Assembly: GCA_018241225.1 (NCBI GenBank)
Contig: JAFEEG010000006.1
Span: forward strand, 88,838-152,837
DNA from: Pseudomonadota bacterium
GTDB lineage: Bacteria > Pseudomonadota > Gammaproteobacteria > Burkholderiales > Burkholderiaceae_C
Direction of reading: 5' to 3'
Length of the DNA: 64,000 bases
In this document: positions 1-10,430 of the stretch, piece by piece
How positions within the stretch are numbered: the stretch's first letter is position 1
Layout of the letters: every line of letters begins with the position of its first letter
Notes under the pieces: generated by a model
Databases searched by the model: none
Told to the model about the DNA's origin: nothing
The model's input: the letters and a program-made list of their open reading frames with translations, nothing else
Position numbers and translations under genes: made by a program

Positions 1-25
1 CGCGCGCTGATTCAGCGGACGCGCG

Positions 26-859
26 TCAGCGCACGCTGAAGCTCACGGGCTTGGCCTGCACCATCGCCTTGCCGTCGGCATTGCCGATCAGTTCCAGCTT
101 CGTGCTGTAGTCGCCGCGCGGGGGGCTGAGCCACACCTCCGTCTGCCCGCCGTCGAGCTCGATCACCTCGCTCTTCTGGCCGCTGCGCTCCAGCGTGAGG
201 CGGAAGTGCCCCGTGCCGTCTAGCTTGGGGCTGGTGTGAGACACGTTGTAGCCGCTGGCGTGGAACTGCATGCGCATCGGCAGCTGCACCGCGCCGCGGT
301 CGGCAGCGCCCAGCACCTCGATGCGCTGCGGGCCCAGCACGTCGGCCGGCTTCACGTCCTTGTTCTGCTTGGTCACCGTGATGCGCATCGGCTTGCTGTA
401 GACGAAGTACGGAATGTGGCCCTGGTCGGCCAGCACCAGGCGCAGCGTGTAGCTGCCGGGCGGCAGGTCGACCACCGCCTCCATCTGGCCCTTGCCGAAG
501 TGCACGTACTTCTCGGTGAAGGGCAGCGGCTTCTTGAAGTCCAGCGGCAGCGGCTGGTCGATCAGCAGGTGGTGGTGCCCTGCCCGGCCGGCCGTCTTGC
601 CCGCCGGCACGATGCCGCGCATGCTCAGGCCGAAGCGCGCAACAAAGGGCGCCTCCACGCTGGCGCCGTCTTTCAGGTTGGTGAAATAGGCCTCGGGCGA
701 CCAGCTTGGCGGCACCACCACCCAGGGGTGCGACGGCAGGTCGGCCAGGTCGGTGTCAGCCGGCGGCGTCTGCGCGCTGGCCGGGCCCGCCAGAAGGCAG
801 GCGGCGGCCGCCAGGGCCAGAATTGTCGAAGCCTTGATCCTCACCACCCTCAGAGCCAT
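26..859 (-). CDS. Exported DUF4399-domain protein
   Basis: The 277-residue product opens with a basic n-region, a hydrophobic core and an Ala-rich cleavage site (about residues 1-29, ending PASAQ), so it is probably secreted to the periplasm. Residues about 65-165 match the DUF4399 family by eye, including the histidine-rich GHHHLLID stretch and the PGSYTLRLVLADQGH segment typical of these beta-sandwich proteins. The remaining ~110 residues look like a second beta-rich domain that I do not recognise. No enzymatic residues can be named. The ATG at 857-859 is the natural start because the signal peptide begins there. The next gene upstream on the same strand is a solute-binding protein, with 90 bp between them, so co-transcription is possible. 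Family membership is fairly sure; function is unknown. Confidence 0.8.
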   Translation of the reverse strand: MALRVVRIKASTILALAAAACLLAGPASAQTPPADTDLADLPSHPWVVVPPSWSPEAYFTNLKDGASVEAPFVARFGLSMRGIVPAGKTAGRAGHHHLLIDQPLPLDFKKPLPFTEKYVHFGKGQMEAVVDLPPGSYTLRLVLADQGHIPYFVYSKPMRITVTKQNKDVKPADVLGPQRIEVLGAADRGAVQLPMRMQFHASGYNVSHTSPKLDGTGHFRLTLERSGQKSEVIELDGGQTEVWLSPPRGDYSTKLELIGNADGKAMVQAKPVSFSVR

Positions 860-949
860 GCGACACCTTTTGTTTCAATTGGTGCGCAATTGTGTAGCCA
901 AAAGCGTGCGTCCCGGGAAACGGAATTCGGGTGTTTTTCACGAAGACGC

Positions 950-1924
950 TCAACTGCCCTTGGCCAGGCCCAGCTTGTCGATCAGCGCCTTCTCCTTTTT
1001 CACCGTTTCCTCGGCAAAGGCGGTGTACTGGGCCGAGCTCATGTAGATGGGCACCATGTCGTAGCGGCCCAGCGCGGCCAGGTAGCTGGGCTCTTCCATG
1101 GCCTGCTTGAAGGCGTCGTGCAGCTTCTTCACCACCTCGGGCGGCGTGCCCCGGGGTGCGCCGATGCCGAAGGGCGAGTTCTGCACGATGTCGTAGCCCA
1201 GCTCCTTGAGCGTGGGCGCATCGGGAAACTTGGCCAGCCGCTTGTCGCCCCAGGTGTTGAGCACGCGCAGCTTGCCCGACTCCACATGCGGCGCCCAGCC
1301 GGTGCTGTCGGACGCGGCCATCAGGTGCCCGCCCAGCAGCGCCTGCATCAGGTCGGCATTGCCCTTGTACGGCACGTGCTGCAGCTGGATGCCGGCCTGC
1401 TGCGCCAGCAGCTCGGTGGTCAGGTGCGGGCTGGTGAGGTTGCCGGTGGAGCCGTAGGTGAGCTTGCCCGGATTGGCCTTGGCATAGGCCACGAACTCTC
1501 TCCAGTTCTTGATGGGGCTGTCAGTGGGCACCACCATGCCGAAGGCGTAGCCGGTGACGTTGATCACATAGCTGATGTCCTTCACCGGGTCCCAGTTGAT
1601 CTTGGTGGTGTAGCCGATGCGAAACACGCCCAGGGGAATCTGGCCGATGGTGTAGCCGTCGGGCGCCGAGGTCTGCAGTGCCTGCGCGGGCAGCGTGCCG
1701 CCTGCACCGGGCTTGTTCTCCACGATCACCGGCTGGCCCAGCACCTTGCCGGCGTTGTCGGCCAGTTGGCGCATGGTGATGTCGGTGGGCCCGCCGGCCG
1801 GGAAGGCAATCACCAGCTTGATGGGCTTGTTCGGGAAGCCCTGGGCCTGTGCGGCCACGGGCCAGGCCAGGCTGGCCAGGGCGGCGAGCGAGGCGGTGCG
1901 AAGAAGCAAGGTGCGTCGGGACAT
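950..1924 (-). CDS. Bug-family tripartite tricarboxylate transporter substrate-binding protein
   Basis: This 324-residue periplasmic binding protein has an N-terminal signal (MSRRTLLLRTASLAALASL, twin-arginine-like) followed by the classic Bug motifs: FPNKPIKLVIAFPAGGPTD, VENKPGAGG, a YGSTGNLTSPHLTTELL segment and a C-terminal VKKLHDAFKQAM helix. Bug proteins capture small carboxylates or aromatic acids for TctAB-type transporters, and most are orphans far from their permeases. No permease gene lies nearby, so it is an orphan here too. The substrate cannot be read from the sequence. Length is normal for the family. The hdac-like gene lies 103 bp upstream on the same strand. Confidence 0.93.
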   Translation of the reverse strand: MSRRTLLLRTASLAALASLAWPVAAQAQGFPNKPIKLVIAFPAGGPTDITMRQLADNAGKVLGQPVIVENKPGAGGTLPAQALQTSAPDGYTIGQIPLGVFRIGYTTKINWDPVKDISYVINVTGYAFGMVVPTDSPIKNWREFVAYAKANPGKLTYGSTGNLTSPHLTTELLAQQAGIQLQHVPYKGNADLMQALLGGHLMAASDSTGWAPHVESGKLRVLNTWGDKRLAKFPDAPTLKELGYDIVQNSPFGIGAPRGTPPEVVKKLHDAFKQAMEEPSYLAALGRYDMVPIYMSSAQYTAFAEETVKKEKALIDKLGLAKGS

Positions 1925-2027
1925 GGGCAGGGCTCCTGGTTGGCGTGCGTGGCAGGTCCGGGCATTGGGCCGGCCCCTCGCGCAGGCGGCAATCAGGAGT
2001 CACCCGGAAGCAGAATGAAAGCTTCGC

Positions 2028-3074
2028 TCAGGCCTGCTGCTCGAAACCCTGCAGCACGTTGACCGCGTTGACGCCTACCTCGGCCACCGCATAGCCACCC
2101 TCGAACACGAAGACCGTGGGCAGGCCGGCGCCCGCCAGGTCTTCGCCGATGCGCAGGTAGTCGTCGCTCTTCAAACGGAAGCCGGCCACCGGGTCGCCCT
2201 CGAAGGTGTCGACGCCCAGCGACACCACCAGCGCCTCGGCACCCGCCGCCGCAATGCCCTGCAGCGCCTGCGCCAGCGTGGCGCGCCAGGTGGCGAAGTC
2301 CGTGCCGCGCGCCAGCGGCAGGTTGTGGTTGAAGCCCAGTCCCTCGCCGGCGCCGCGTTCGTCGGCATGGCCCAGGTAGTACGGGTAGTCGGTGCGCGGG
2401 TCGCCATGCAGGCTGGCCACGTGCACGTCGGCCCGCTCGTAGAAGATGGCCTGCGTGCCGTTGCCGTGGTGGTAGTCCACATCGAGCACGGCCACCCTCG
2501 CGGCGCCGGCATCGCGCAGGGTTTGCGCGGCGATGGCGGCATTGTTGAGGAAGCAGTAGCCACCATAGAAGTCGGCGCCCGCGTGATGGCCCGGCGGGCG
2601 CGTCAGCGCAAAGGCCGCGCGCTCGCCGCCGGCGACGCGACTGGCCGCCGTCCAGGCACAGGCGGCGCCGTGGCGCGCAGCCTGCCAGGTGCCAGCCATG
2701 AGCGGCGTGCCCGCATCGAAGGCGTAGAGGCCCACGCGCGCCGGAAAACTCGTGGGCAGCACGTCGCGCCGCATGCCGGGCGCGGGCCAGTACGAGGGCA
2801 ACACGTCGAGCGCGGCGTTGGCCGGGTCGAGCGCAACCCATTCGTCCCAGGCGCCCGCCAGGAAGTCGAGGTAGCGCGGCGCATGGACCGAACGCAGCAG
2901 CGCGTCGCCCAAGCCAGCGTCCGGCTCGCTCACCGGGCCGATGCCGCGCGCGTTCAACGCCTCGAGCACATGGTCGACGCGGGCCGGCACTTCGAAGCTG
3001 GGCACCAACTGGCCGCGGAACATCTCCATGCGGCCCTGGTGCAGCGCGTGCTGTTCGTTGTAGATGGTCAGCAT
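2028..3074 (-). CDS. Histone deacetylase family protein (acetylpolyamine amidohydrolase-like)
   Basis: A zinc-dependent deacetylase/amidohydrolase of 348 residues. The arginase-deacetylase fold is visible from the motifs RPPGHHAG, YGGYCFLNNAAIAAQ, LDVDYHHGNGTQ (Zn-ligand Asp and His) and LGVDTFEGDP, plus the C-terminal EGGYAV. Bacterial members hydrolyse acetylated polyamines or other small acetamides rather than histones. The substrate here is unknown. It starts 9 bp after the uvrA stop codon on the same strand, so it probably shares the uvrA transcript. ATG at 3072-3074 begins the usual MLTIYNEQH N-terminus. The catalytic set looks intact. Confidence 0.92.
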   Translation of the reverse strand: MLTIYNEQHALHQGRMEMFRGQLVPSFEVPARVDHVLEALNARGIGPVSEPDAGLGDALLRSVHAPRYLDFLAGAWDEWVALDPANAALDVLPSYWPAPGMRRDVLPTSFPARVGLYAFDAGTPLMAGTWQAARHGAACAWTAASRVAGGERAAFALTRPPGHHAGADFYGGYCFLNNAAIAAQTLRDAGAARVAVLDVDYHHGNGTQAIFYERADVHVASLHGDPRTDYPYYLGHADERGAGEGLGFNHNLPLARGTDFATWRATLAQALQGIAAAGAEALVVSLGVDTFEGDPVAGFRLKSDDYLRIGEDLAGAGLPTVFVFEGGYAVAEVGVNAVNVLQGFEQQA

Positions 3075-3083
3075 GATTCCTCG

Positions 3084-6000
3084 TCAGCGGTTGAGCACCG
3101 GGCGCAGCGCCTGGCCGGTGTGGGTGCCGATCTTCACCAGCTCCTGGGGCGGCGCCGCGGCCACCACCTGGCCGCCGCCGTTGCCGCCTTCGGGGCCCAG
3201 GTCGATCACCCAGTCGGCCTCGGCGATCAGGTCCAGGTCGTGCTCGATCACCACCACGCTGTGGCCGCCGTTGACCAGCCGGTGCAGCACGTGGATGAGT
3301 TTTTCAACATCGGCCATGTGCAGGCCCACCGTGGGCTCGTCCAGCACGTACAGCGTGTGCGGCGCCTTGTTGCCGCGGCGCGTGACGTCGTCGCGCACCT
3401 TGGAGAGCTCGGTGACGAGCTTGATGCGCTGCGCCTCGCCGCCCGACAGCGTGGGCGAAGGCTGACCCAGCGTGAGGTAGCCCAACCCCACGTCCTGCAG
3501 CAGCTTCAGCGGGTGCGCGATGTTGGGCATGCTGGCGAAGAACTCCACCGCCTCGTCCACCTCCATCTGCAGCACGTCGCCGATGCTCTTGCCGCGCCAG
3601 CTCACGGCCAGCGTCTCGGGGTTGAAGCGCGCACCGTGGCAGGCCTCGCAAGGCACCTTCACGTCGGGCAGGAAGCTCATCTCGATGGTGCGCACGCCGG
3701 CGCCTTCGCAGGTCGGGCAGCGGCCCTCGCCGGTGTTGAAGCTGAAGCGGCCGGGGCCGTAGCCGCGGGCCTTGGCCTCCAGTGTGTCGGCGAAGAGCTT
3801 GCGGATGGTGTCCCAGAAACCGATGTAGGTGGCCGGGCAACTGCGCGGGGTCTTGCCGATGGGGGTCTGGTCCACCTCCAGCACGCGATCGATGGTTTCG
3901 TAGCCTTCCAGCGATGCGCAGCCGGCCCAGGCCGGGCGCTTGCCGGCGGCATCGGCGTCGCGGCCCGCCTTGGTGGTGCGCTGTTGCGCAATGGCCTGCA
4001 CGTTGGCCAGCAGCACGTCCCGCGCGAGCGTGGACTTGCCCGATCCGCTCACGCCGGTGATGGCCACCAGGCGCTGCAGCGGCACGCTGGCCGTGACCTT
4101 CTTCAGGTTGTGCATTTCGGCGCCGCGCACGGTGAGCCATTGCGTCGCGCCTTCGCCCTCCTCGCCCTGAGGCAGCACCAGGCGGCGCGCATGCAGCGGA
4201 TGGCGGATGGCATCGCGCAGGTAGCGACCGGTGAGCGAACCTTCGGCCGCCTGGATGTCGGCCAGCGCGCCTTCGGCCACCACGCGGCCGCCGCGCTTGC
4301 CGGCACCGGGGCCGATGTCGATCACGTGGTCGGCGCGGCGGATGGTGTCTTCGTCATGCTCCACCACCACCAGCGTGTTGCCCTTGTCGCCCAGCTTGTG
4401 CAGCGCGTTGAGCAGGATCTGGTTGTCGCGCGCATGCAGGCCGATGGTGGGCTCGTCCAGCACGTAGCAGACGCCCTGCAGGTTGCTGCCCAGTTGCGCC
4501 GCCAGGCGAATGCGCTGCGCCTCGCCGCCCGACAGAGTGGGCGCGCCACGGTCCAGCGTGAGGTAGCCCAGGCCCACCTCTTCGAGGAATTCGAGGCGGC
4601 TCTTGATTTCGGGCACCAGGTCGCGGGCAATGTCGGCTTCGCGGCCGCTGAGTTGCAGCGTCTCGAACCACTGGCGGATGTCGCTCACGCTCATGCGCGC
4701 CAGCTCGGCAATGCCGATGCCTGCAATGCCGTTCACTGCTTCGCCAAAGATCACCGCGCGTGCCGTGGCATTCAGCCGCGTGCCTTCGCAGGTGGGGCAC
4801 ACCACTTCGCCCACATCGTCCAGTTCCGGCTCGGCAAAGGTCTGCTCGCGCCCGCGCTGGTCGTCGGCCAGCACCGAGTCGTCGAAGACCTTGCGCTGCT
4901 CCTTGCTGAGCTTGACGCCCGTGCCCACGCAATCGGGGCACCAGCCGTGCTTGCTGTTGTAGGAAAACAGGCGCGGGTCCAGCTCGGCATAGCTGGTGGC
5001 GCACACCGGGCAGGCCCGCAGCGTGGAATACACGTGCGCCTTGCCGATGCCGTCGGTGGGTGCGCCAGCCATCATCGCGCCGCGCAGGCCGGTGAGATCG
5101 CTCAGCACATGCACCACGCCCTTGCCATGCTCAAGCGCCGTGGTCAGCGCCTCGCGCAACTGCGCCTCGTTTTGCGGCAGCACGTCCAGGCTCGCCACCG
5201 GCAGCTCGATGCTGTGCTCCTTGAAGCGGTCGATGCGCGGGAAGTTGGTGGTGGGCAGGAAGGCGCCATCCACCCGCAGGTGCGTGTAGCCGCGGGGGCG
5301 GGCCCAATCGGCCAGCTCGGTGTAGACGCCCTTGCGGTTGCACACCAGCGGCGCCAGCAGGCCGACGTGCTGGCCCTTGAAGTTCTTCAGGATCTGCGCG
5401 GCAATGCTGTCGGGCGTCTGCGGCTGCACCGGCGTGTTGTCGTGGATGCAATGCTGCACGCCCAGCTTCACGAACAACAGGCGCAGGAAGTGCCACACCT
5501 CGGTGGTGGTGCCCACCGTGCTCTTGCGCCCGCCGCGCGACAGGCGCTGCTCGATGGCCACCGTGGGCGGAATGCCGTACACCGCATCCACCTCGGGCCG
5601 GCCCGCCGGCTGCACGATCGAGCGCGCATACGCATTGAGCGATTCGAGATAGCGCCGCTGGCCTTCGTTGAACAGGATGTCGAAGGCCAGCGTCGATTTG
5701 CCCGAGCCGCTCACCCCCGTCACCACGCTGAACTTGCCGCGCGGGATGTTCACCGACAGGTTCTTCAGGTTGTGCTCGCGCGCATGCACGATCTCGATGG
5801 CATCGCGCCCCGGTGCGGGCTGCGCGTGGCCGGCGTAGCTGCGCAGCACTTTCTCCGCCGCCTTGAAGGCGCCGGGTCCGATGGTGTTCTCGTAGTCGGC
5901 CAGCGCCGCGCCGGTAAGCGAGGCGCGGTTCTCGCGCACCTGTTCGGGTGCGCCCTCGGCCACGATCTGTCCGCCGCCGTCACCACCTTCGGGGCCCAGG

Positions 6001-8990
6001 TCGATGAGCCAGTCGCTGGCGCGGATCACGTCCAGGTTGTGCTCGATCACGACCAGCGAATGGCCGGCGTCCAGCAGCTTGCGCAGCGCCCGCATGAGCC
6101 GGGCGATGTCGTCGAAGTGCAGGCCAGTGGTGGGTTCGTCGAACAGGAACAGCGTGCCCTTGCGCGCCAGCGGCTGCTTGCTGGCCGAACTGGTCTTGGC
6201 CGCTTCGGCCAGGAAGCCCGCGAGCTTCAAGCGCTGCGCCTCGCCGCCGCTGAGCGTGGGCACGGGCTGGCCCAGCTTCACGTAGTCCAGGCCCACATCC
6301 ACGATGGGCTGCAGCACGCGCTGCACCTCGCGGTCGTTGGCAAATGCGGCCAAGGCTTCGGCCACGGTCAGCTCCAGCACGTCCGCCACGTTGAGCACGC
6401 GGCCGGCGCGCTCCACCGTCACTTCGAGAATCTCGGGCCGGTAGCGCTTGCCGTCGCAATCGGGGCAGCGCAGGTACACGTCCGAGAGAAACTGCATCTC
6501 CACATGCTCGAAGCCCGAGCCGCCGCAGGTGGGGCAACGCCCGTCGCCACTGTTGAAGCTGAACTTGGCGGCCGTGTAGCCGCGCTGCCTGGCCAGCGGC
6601 GCGGTGGCGTAGATCTCGCGTATGGCATCCCACGCGCCCACATAGCTGGCGGGATTGGAGCGCGCCGTCTTGCCGATGGGCGACTGGTCCACGAACACCA
6701 CGTCGCTCAGGTGGTCGGCACCCAGCAGTCGGTCGTGCTCGCCCGGCGCCTCGGTCGCCTTGCCGAAGTGGCGCATGAGCGCAGGCGCCAGCACGTCCTG
6801 GATGAGCGTGGACTTGCCCGAGCCACTCACGCCGGTGACGCACACCAGGCGCTGCAGCGGCAGCTCCACCGTCACGTTCTTCAGGTTGTGCTCGCGCACG
6901 CCTTCGAGGATGAGGCGCGGCGTCGCATCGCCCACCGGGCGCTTGAAGCCCATGCCGATGGTCTTGCGCCCGCCCAGGTAGGCGCCGGTCAGCGTCTCGG
7001 CGCTGCGCAGCGCCTGCGTGGCGCCGTCGAACACGATCTGCCCGCCGCGAACGCCAGGGCCCGGGCCCATGTCGATGATGCGGTCGGCCGCCAGCATCAC
7101 GGCCGGGTCGTGCTCCACCACCACCAGCGTGTTGCCCGCGTCACGCAGGCGCAGCATGGCCTCGGTGATGCGGTTCATGTCGCGCGGGTGCAGGCCGATG
7201 CTGGGCTCGTCGAGCACGAAGAGCGTGTTGACCAGCGAGGTGCCCAGGGCGGTCGTGAGATTGATGCGCTGCACCTCGCCGCCCGACAGCGTGCGGCTTT
7301 GCCGGTCGAGCGTCAGGTAGCCGATGCCCACGTCGTGCAGATAGCGCAGCCGGGTGGTGATTTCCTCGTACAGCAGCTTGAGCGCCTGCGCTTCGCCGCC
7401 CCTTGCGCTCTCGCCCGTGGGCGCCTCGAGCCGGTCGAAGAACTGCCGAAGCCGCTCGATGGGCAGCAGCATCAGGTCGTGCAGGCTCAGGCCAGGCAGC
7501 GCTTCAAGCTGCGCACGCGACCACTTCGCCCCCACCGGCATGAATCGCTGAACCTGTTTGCCCCCACGCTCGGCACTGTCGTGTCCTCGCTGCCCCCCCA
7601 GGGGGCTGTCGGCGCTTGGGGCGGCCCGGCGCGCCGACGGCGCCAGCACCGCATCGGCATCTTCCTTGCCGCCGATGCGCCACAGCAGGCTTTCCAGCTT
7701 GAGCCGCGCGCCGCCGCACACCGGGCAGGGCGTGTAGCTGCGGTACTTGGACAAGAGCACCCGGATGTGCATCTTGTAGGCCTTGCTCTCCAGGTAGCCG
7801 AAGAAGCGGCGCACGCCGTACCACTGCTGGTTCCACTTGCCCTTCCAGTTGGGCGAGCCTTCGATGACCCACTCTTTCTGCTCGGGCGTGAGCTTGACCC
7901 AGGGCGTGTCGCGCGGAATGCCGGCCGCCTCGGCGTGGCGCATCAGGTCGTCCTGGCACTCCTTCCAGGCCGGCGTCTGGATCGGCTTGATGGCGCCGGC
8001 GCGCAGCGTGAGCTTGTCGTTGGGAATGACCAGGCCCATGTCCACGCCGATGACGCGGCCGAACCCGCGGCAGGTGTCGCAGGCACCCACCGCCGAGTTG
8101 AAGGAGAACATGGAGGGCAGCGGGTCGGCGTAGCGGATGTCGCTTTCCGGGCAGTGCAGGCCGGTGGAGAACTTCCAGATCTCGGGCTGTGCGCCCTCTT
8201 CCGCCGGCAGCGCGTACACCGTCAGCTTGCCCGAGCCGCGCTTGAGTGCCACCTCGATGGCCTCGATGACGCGCGCACGCTCGGCGCCCGACAGTCGAAA
8301 ACGGTCCGCCACCACATCGAGCACCTTGACAACCCCCGCGCTCCCCGCTTCGCGAGGTTCGCCGCCCCCCGAGGGGGCACTCGCCTGCTTGGAGCGCCCC
8401 GGTGCTGCGCTCGTGTGCGGCCTGACCTCCTCGCGTTCGGCCTGCACACGGGTGAAGCCGCTGGCAGACAGCCACTGCTCCACTTCCTCGGCGCTGGTGC
8501 CGCCGGGCAATTCCACCGGAAAGGTCAGCACCACGCGCGGGTCGCCGGCAGCCGCGGCACGCGCCGACAACTGCGCGTAGATGGAATCGGGCGAATCGTG
8601 CCGCACCGGCAGCGCCGTCTCGCGGTCGAACAACTGGCCGGCGCGCGCGAACAGCAGCTTGAGGTGGTCGTTGAGCTCCGTCATCGTGCCCACCGTGGAG
8701 CGCGACGAACGCACCGGGTTGGTCTGGTCGATGGCGATGGCCGGCGGCACGCCCTCCACCCGGTCCACCGCCGGCTTGTCCATGCGGTCCAGGAACTGGC
8801 GCGCGTAGGCCGAGAAGGTCTCGACATAGCGCCGCTGCCCTTCGGCAAACAGCGTGTCGAAGACCAGGCTGGACTTGCCCGAGCCGCTGGGCCCGGTGAC
8901 CACCGTCAGCTCGCCGGTGCGGATGTCGAGGTCGAGGTTGCGAAGGTTGTGCTGGCGTGCGCCGCGAATCCGGATGGAGCCCTGTGTCAT
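3084..8990 (-). CDS. uvrA: Tandem (double-length) excinuclease ABC subunit UvrA
   Basis: UvrA is the DNA-damage sensor of nucleotide excision repair, loading UvrB. Normal UvrA is about 940 residues. This one is about 1968 and consists of two complete UvrA halves. Four Walker A motifs are visible (GPSGSGKSS near residue 33; GVSGSGKST near 720, 1093 and 1648), with four LSGGE-x-QR signatures, four LDEP/FDEP Walker B motifs and CxxC zinc-finger pairs in both halves (for example [11 protein letters not shown]...CPDC and [11 protein letters not shown]...CEAC). I chose ATG 8988-8990 ([10 protein letters not shown]), which begins at the conserved core; in-frame ATGs at 9017 and 9050 would add a non-conserved leader. 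Two low-complexity insertions, near residues 195-219 and 453-477, coincide with copies of a dispersed palindromic repeat. No LexA-type box was found upstream. Confidence 0.95.
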   Translation of the reverse strand: MTQGSIRIRGARQHNLRNLDLDIRTGELTVVTGPSGSGKSSLVFDTLFAEGQRRYVETFSAYARQFLDRMDKPAVDRVEGVPPAIAIDQTNPVRSSRSTVGTMTELNDHLKLLFARAGQLFDRETALPVRHDSPDSIYAQLSARAAAAGDPRVVLTFPVELPGGTSAEEVEQWLSASGFTRVQAEREEVRPHTSAAPGRSKQASAPSGGGEPREAGSAGVVKVLDVVADRFRLSGAERARVIEAIEVALKRGSGKLTVYALPAEEGAQPEIWKFSTGLHCPESDIRYADPLPSMFSFNSAVGACDTCRGFGRVIGVDMGLVIPNDKLTLRAGAIKPIQTPAWKECQDDLMRHAEAAGIPRDTPWVKLTPEQKEWVIEGSPNWKGKWNQQWYGVRRFFGYLESKAYKMHIRVLLSKYRSYTPCPVCGGARLKLESLLWRIGGKEDADAVLAPSARRAAPSADSPLGGQRGHDSAERGGKQVQRFMPVGAKWSRAQLEALPGLSLHDLMLLPIERLRQFFDRLEAPTGESARGGEAQALKLLYEEITTRLRYLHDVGIGYLTLDRQSRTLSGGEVQRINLTTALGTSLVNTLFVLDEPSIGLHPRDMNRITEAMLRLRDAGNTLVVVEHDPAVMLAADRIIDMGPGPGVRGGQIVFDGATQALRSAETLTGAYLGGRKTIGMGFKRPVGDATPRLILEGVREHNLKNVTVELPLQRLVCVTGVSGSGKSTLIQDVLAPALMRHFGKATEAPGEHDRLLGADHLSDVVFVDQSPIGKTARSNPASYVGAWDAIREIYATAPLARQRGYTAAKFSFNSGDGRCPTCGGSGFEHVEMQFLSDVYLRCPDCDGKRYRPEILEVTVERAGRVLNVADVLELTVAEALAAFANDREVQRVLQPIVDVGLDYVKLGQPVPTLSGGEAQRLKLAGFLAEAAKTSSASKQPLARKGTLFLFDEPTTGLHFDDIARLMRALRKLLDAGHSLVVIEHNLDVIRASDWLIDLGPEGGDGGGQIVAEGAPEQVRENRASLTGAALADYENTIGPGAFKAAEKVLRSYAGHAQPAPGRDAIEIVHAREHNLKNLSVNIPRGKFSVVTGVSGSGKSTLAFDILFNEGQRRYLESLNAYARSIVQPAGRPEVDAVYGIPPTVAIEQRLSRGGRKSTVGTTTEVWHFLRLLFVKLGVQHCIHDNTPVQPQTPDSIAAQILKNFKGQHVGLLAPLVCNRKGVYTELADWARPRGYTHLRVDGAFLPTTNFPRIDRFKEHSIELPVASLDVLPQNEAQLREALTTALEHGKGVVHVLSDLTGLRGAMMAGAPTDGIGKAHVYSTLRACPVCATSYAELDPRLFSYNSKHGWCPDCVGTGVKLSKEQRKVFDDSVLADDQRGREQTFAEPELDDVGEVVCPTCEGTRLNATARAVIFGEAVNGIAGIGIAELARMSVSDIRQWFETLQLSGREADIARDLVPEIKSRLEFLEEVGLGYLTLDRGAPTLSGGEAQRIRLAAQLGSNLQGVCYVLDEPTIGLHARDNQILLNALHKLGDKGNTLVVVEHDEDTIRRADHVIDIGPGAGKRGGRVVAEGALADIQAAEGSLTGRYLRDAIRHPLHARRLVLPQGEEGEGATQWLTVRGAEMHNLKKVTASVPLQRLVAITGVSGSGKSTLARDVLLANVQAIAQQRTTKAGRDADAAGKRPAWAGCASLEGYETIDRVLEVDQTPIGKTPRSCPATYIGFWDTIRKLFADTLEAKARGYGPGRFSFNTGEGRCPTCEGAGVRTIEMSFLPDVKVPCEACHGARFNPETLAVSWRGKSIGDVLQMEVDEAVEFFASMPNIAHPLKLLQDVGLGYLTLGQPSPTLSGGEAQRIKLVTELSKVRDDVTRRGNKAPHTLYVLDEPTVGLHMADVEKLIHVLHRLVNGGHSVVVIEHDLDLIAEADWVIDLGPEGGNGGGQVVAAAPPQELVKIGTHTGQALRPVLNR
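7560..7631 (-). repeat. Dispersed palindromic repeat, copy A, in frame inside uvrA
   Basis: A ~72-bp GC-rich segment. Read on the minus strand it has a CCGGGCCGCCCCAAGC edge, a central GCCCCCT/GGGGGGC palindrome, a GCAGCGA segment and a GAGCGTGGGGGC end. It aligns with copies at 8332-8406 (same strand) and 20494-20578 (plus strand). Here it is translated as an Ala/Ser/Gly/Arg-rich insertion near UvrA residues 453-477 without breaking the frame. Confidence 0.75.
8332..8406 (-). repeat. Dispersed palindromic repeat, copy B, in frame inside uvrA
   Basis: Second copy, more diverged. On the minus strand: CCGGGGCGCTCCAAGC edge, TGCCCCCTCGGGGGGCGGCGA core, GAAGCGGGGAGCGCGGGGGT end. It encodes the segment around UvrA residues 195-219 ([20 protein letters not shown]). 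The frame stays open, so it behaves as a peptide insertion in the first UvrA half. Confidence 0.7.
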
Positions 8991-9278
8991 GCGTGCCTTG
9001 ATGGGTGGGGCAAACATTCTATGGAGGGTCGGCTGACAGCCTGCTGCCATGCCCCGATGCTCGGTTGCAAAGGCGGGGATTGCGGCAGCCGCCGCGCCAT
9101 GCGCGCGCCAAACGCGCTAGGGCCCGGCGCAAAACGCGCACCTTCTCATGACACCGCCCGAAAAAGAGGGTGCGAAAAGTCGTGCTCAGCGGGTTTTCCC
9201 CGATCGAAGATGCGCTCGCTTCACGCGCCAATATCGCCTCCTGAATCATTTGCTTACAGCGAGCTTCGAGAGAGAACC

Positions 9279-10406
9279 ATGCGCACCAAGCGATTCGCGG
9301 GCCTACGCGCCGCAGCCCTTTCCCTGGCATGCCTTGGCGCATGCGGCATGGCACAGGCCCAGTTGGTCATCGGCCAGACAGCGGGCATCAGCGGCTCGGT
9401 GGCCGCCAGCGTGAACGAGACCATTGCCGGCGCGCAGCTGGTGATCGACGCCGTCAACGCCCAGGGCGGCGTGTACGGCGAGCGGATCGAGATCACGCGC
9501 ATGGACGACGCCTTCGACGTGAAACGCGCGGGCGCCAACGCCAAGGTGCTGATCGAGCAGCGCCAGGTGCTGGCCATGTTCATGACGCGCGGCACGCCGC
9601 ACACCCAGGCCATCATCCCGCTGCTGGACGCGCACGGCGTGGCGCTGATTGCGCCCTCCACCGGCGCCATGGCGCTGCACCAGCCAGTGCAAAGGCATGT
9701 GTTCAACGTGCGCTCCACCTACCAGCGCGAGGCCGAGAAGGCGGTGGCGCACCTGAGCACGGTGGGGATGAACCGCATCTCGGTGGTGCACGTGACCGAC
9801 TCCTTCGGCGCCGATGCGCTGGAAGGCGCGAAGAAGGGTTTTGCCAAGGCCGGCTTCGAGCCCGCGGCAGTGGTGCCCGCCGACCGCGACAAGCCCGACT
9901 ACGCGGCCATCGTGCCCAAGCTGGTGGCGGCCAACTCGCAGGCCGTGCTGTGGATCGGCTCGGGCACGGCGGTGGTCGACGGTGTGAAGGCGCTGCGCGC
10001 GGCCGGCTCGGCGGCACAGGTGGTCACGCTGTCCAACAACGCGTCCAGCGGCTTCATCCAGCAGTTGGGCGACGCCAGCAAGGGCGTGATCGTGACGCAG
10101 GTGTTTCCGAGCGAGCGCTCGGTGGCCAACGCCATGGTGAAGGAGGCCCTGACCATGGCCCGCGCCAAGGGCATGAACGAACTCTCGCCCGCATCGCTGG
10201 AAGGCTTTGCCTCGGCCAAGGTGCTGGTCGAAGGCCTGCGCCGCGCCGGCCCCAAGCCCACGCGCGCCAAGGTGGTGACCGCGCTGGAGAGCATTCGCGG
10301 CTTCGATGTCGGCGGCGGTCTGGAGGTGAGCTATTCGCCCACCGACCATAGCGGCATCGACTTCGCCGACCTGTCGATCATCTCGGACGGGCGCTTCAAG
10401 CGCTGA
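9279..10406 (+). CDS. ABC transporter periplasmic substrate-binding protein (branched-chain amino acid/amide type)
   Basis: A 375-residue type-I periplasmic binding protein of the LivK-like class. A signal peptide (MRTKRFAGLRAAALSLACLGACGMAQA) is followed by LVIGQTAGISGSVAASV, the typical first strand, and by GAQLVIDAVNAQGGVYGERIE and the C-terminal FDVGGG..DLSIISDGRFKR ending. The real start is ATG 9279-9281, because the signal peptide begins there; the open frame extends far upstream only because the opposite strand carries uvrA. No permease or ATPase genes adjoin, so it is an orphan receptor, possibly sensory or served by a distant transporter. The 288 bp between it and uvrA must hold both divergent promoters. 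Ligand unknown. Confidence 0.92.
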   Translation: MRTKRFAGLRAAALSLACLGACGMAQAQLVIGQTAGISGSVAASVNETIAGAQLVIDAVNAQGGVYGERIEITRMDDAFDVKRAGANAKVLIEQRQVLAMFMTRGTPHTQAIIPLLDAHGVALIAPSTGAMALHQPVQRHVFNVRSTYQREAEKAVAHLSTVGMNRISVVHVTDSFGADALEGAKKGFAKAGFEPAAVVPADRDKPDYAAIVPKLVAANSQAVLWIGSGTAVVDGVKALRAAGSAAQVVTLSNNASSGFIQQLGDASKGVIVTQVFPSERSVANAMVKEALTMARAKGMNELSPASLEGFASAKVLVEGLRRAGPKPTRAKVVTALESIRGFDVGGGLEVSYSPTDHSGIDFADLSIISDGRFKR

Positions 10407-10422
10407 GGCAGCGCCCGCTGCC
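10407..10422. terminator. Short GC hairpin at a convergent gene junction
   Basis: GGCAGCG-CC-CGCTGCC is a perfect 7-bp stem directly after the binding-protein stop codon and just before the convergent small gene. There is no T-run, so a terminator role is weakly supported. Confidence 0.3.
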
Positions 10423-10430
10423 AAGGGGCC

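Noticed and set aside
2325-9278. A very long open reading frame on the plus strand opposite uvrA, running into the binding-protein gene
   Set aside because: It is the complementary-strand shadow of a high-GC gene. Its amino acid composition is His/Arg/Gln-rich with no recognisable domain until the signal peptide at 9279, and uvrA has four sets of conserved motifs on the other strand.
8991-9278. A possible LexA (SOS) box upstream of uvrA
   Set aside because: No CTG-N10-CAG-type palindrome is present. The region between uvrA and the divergent binding-protein gene shows no clear operator.
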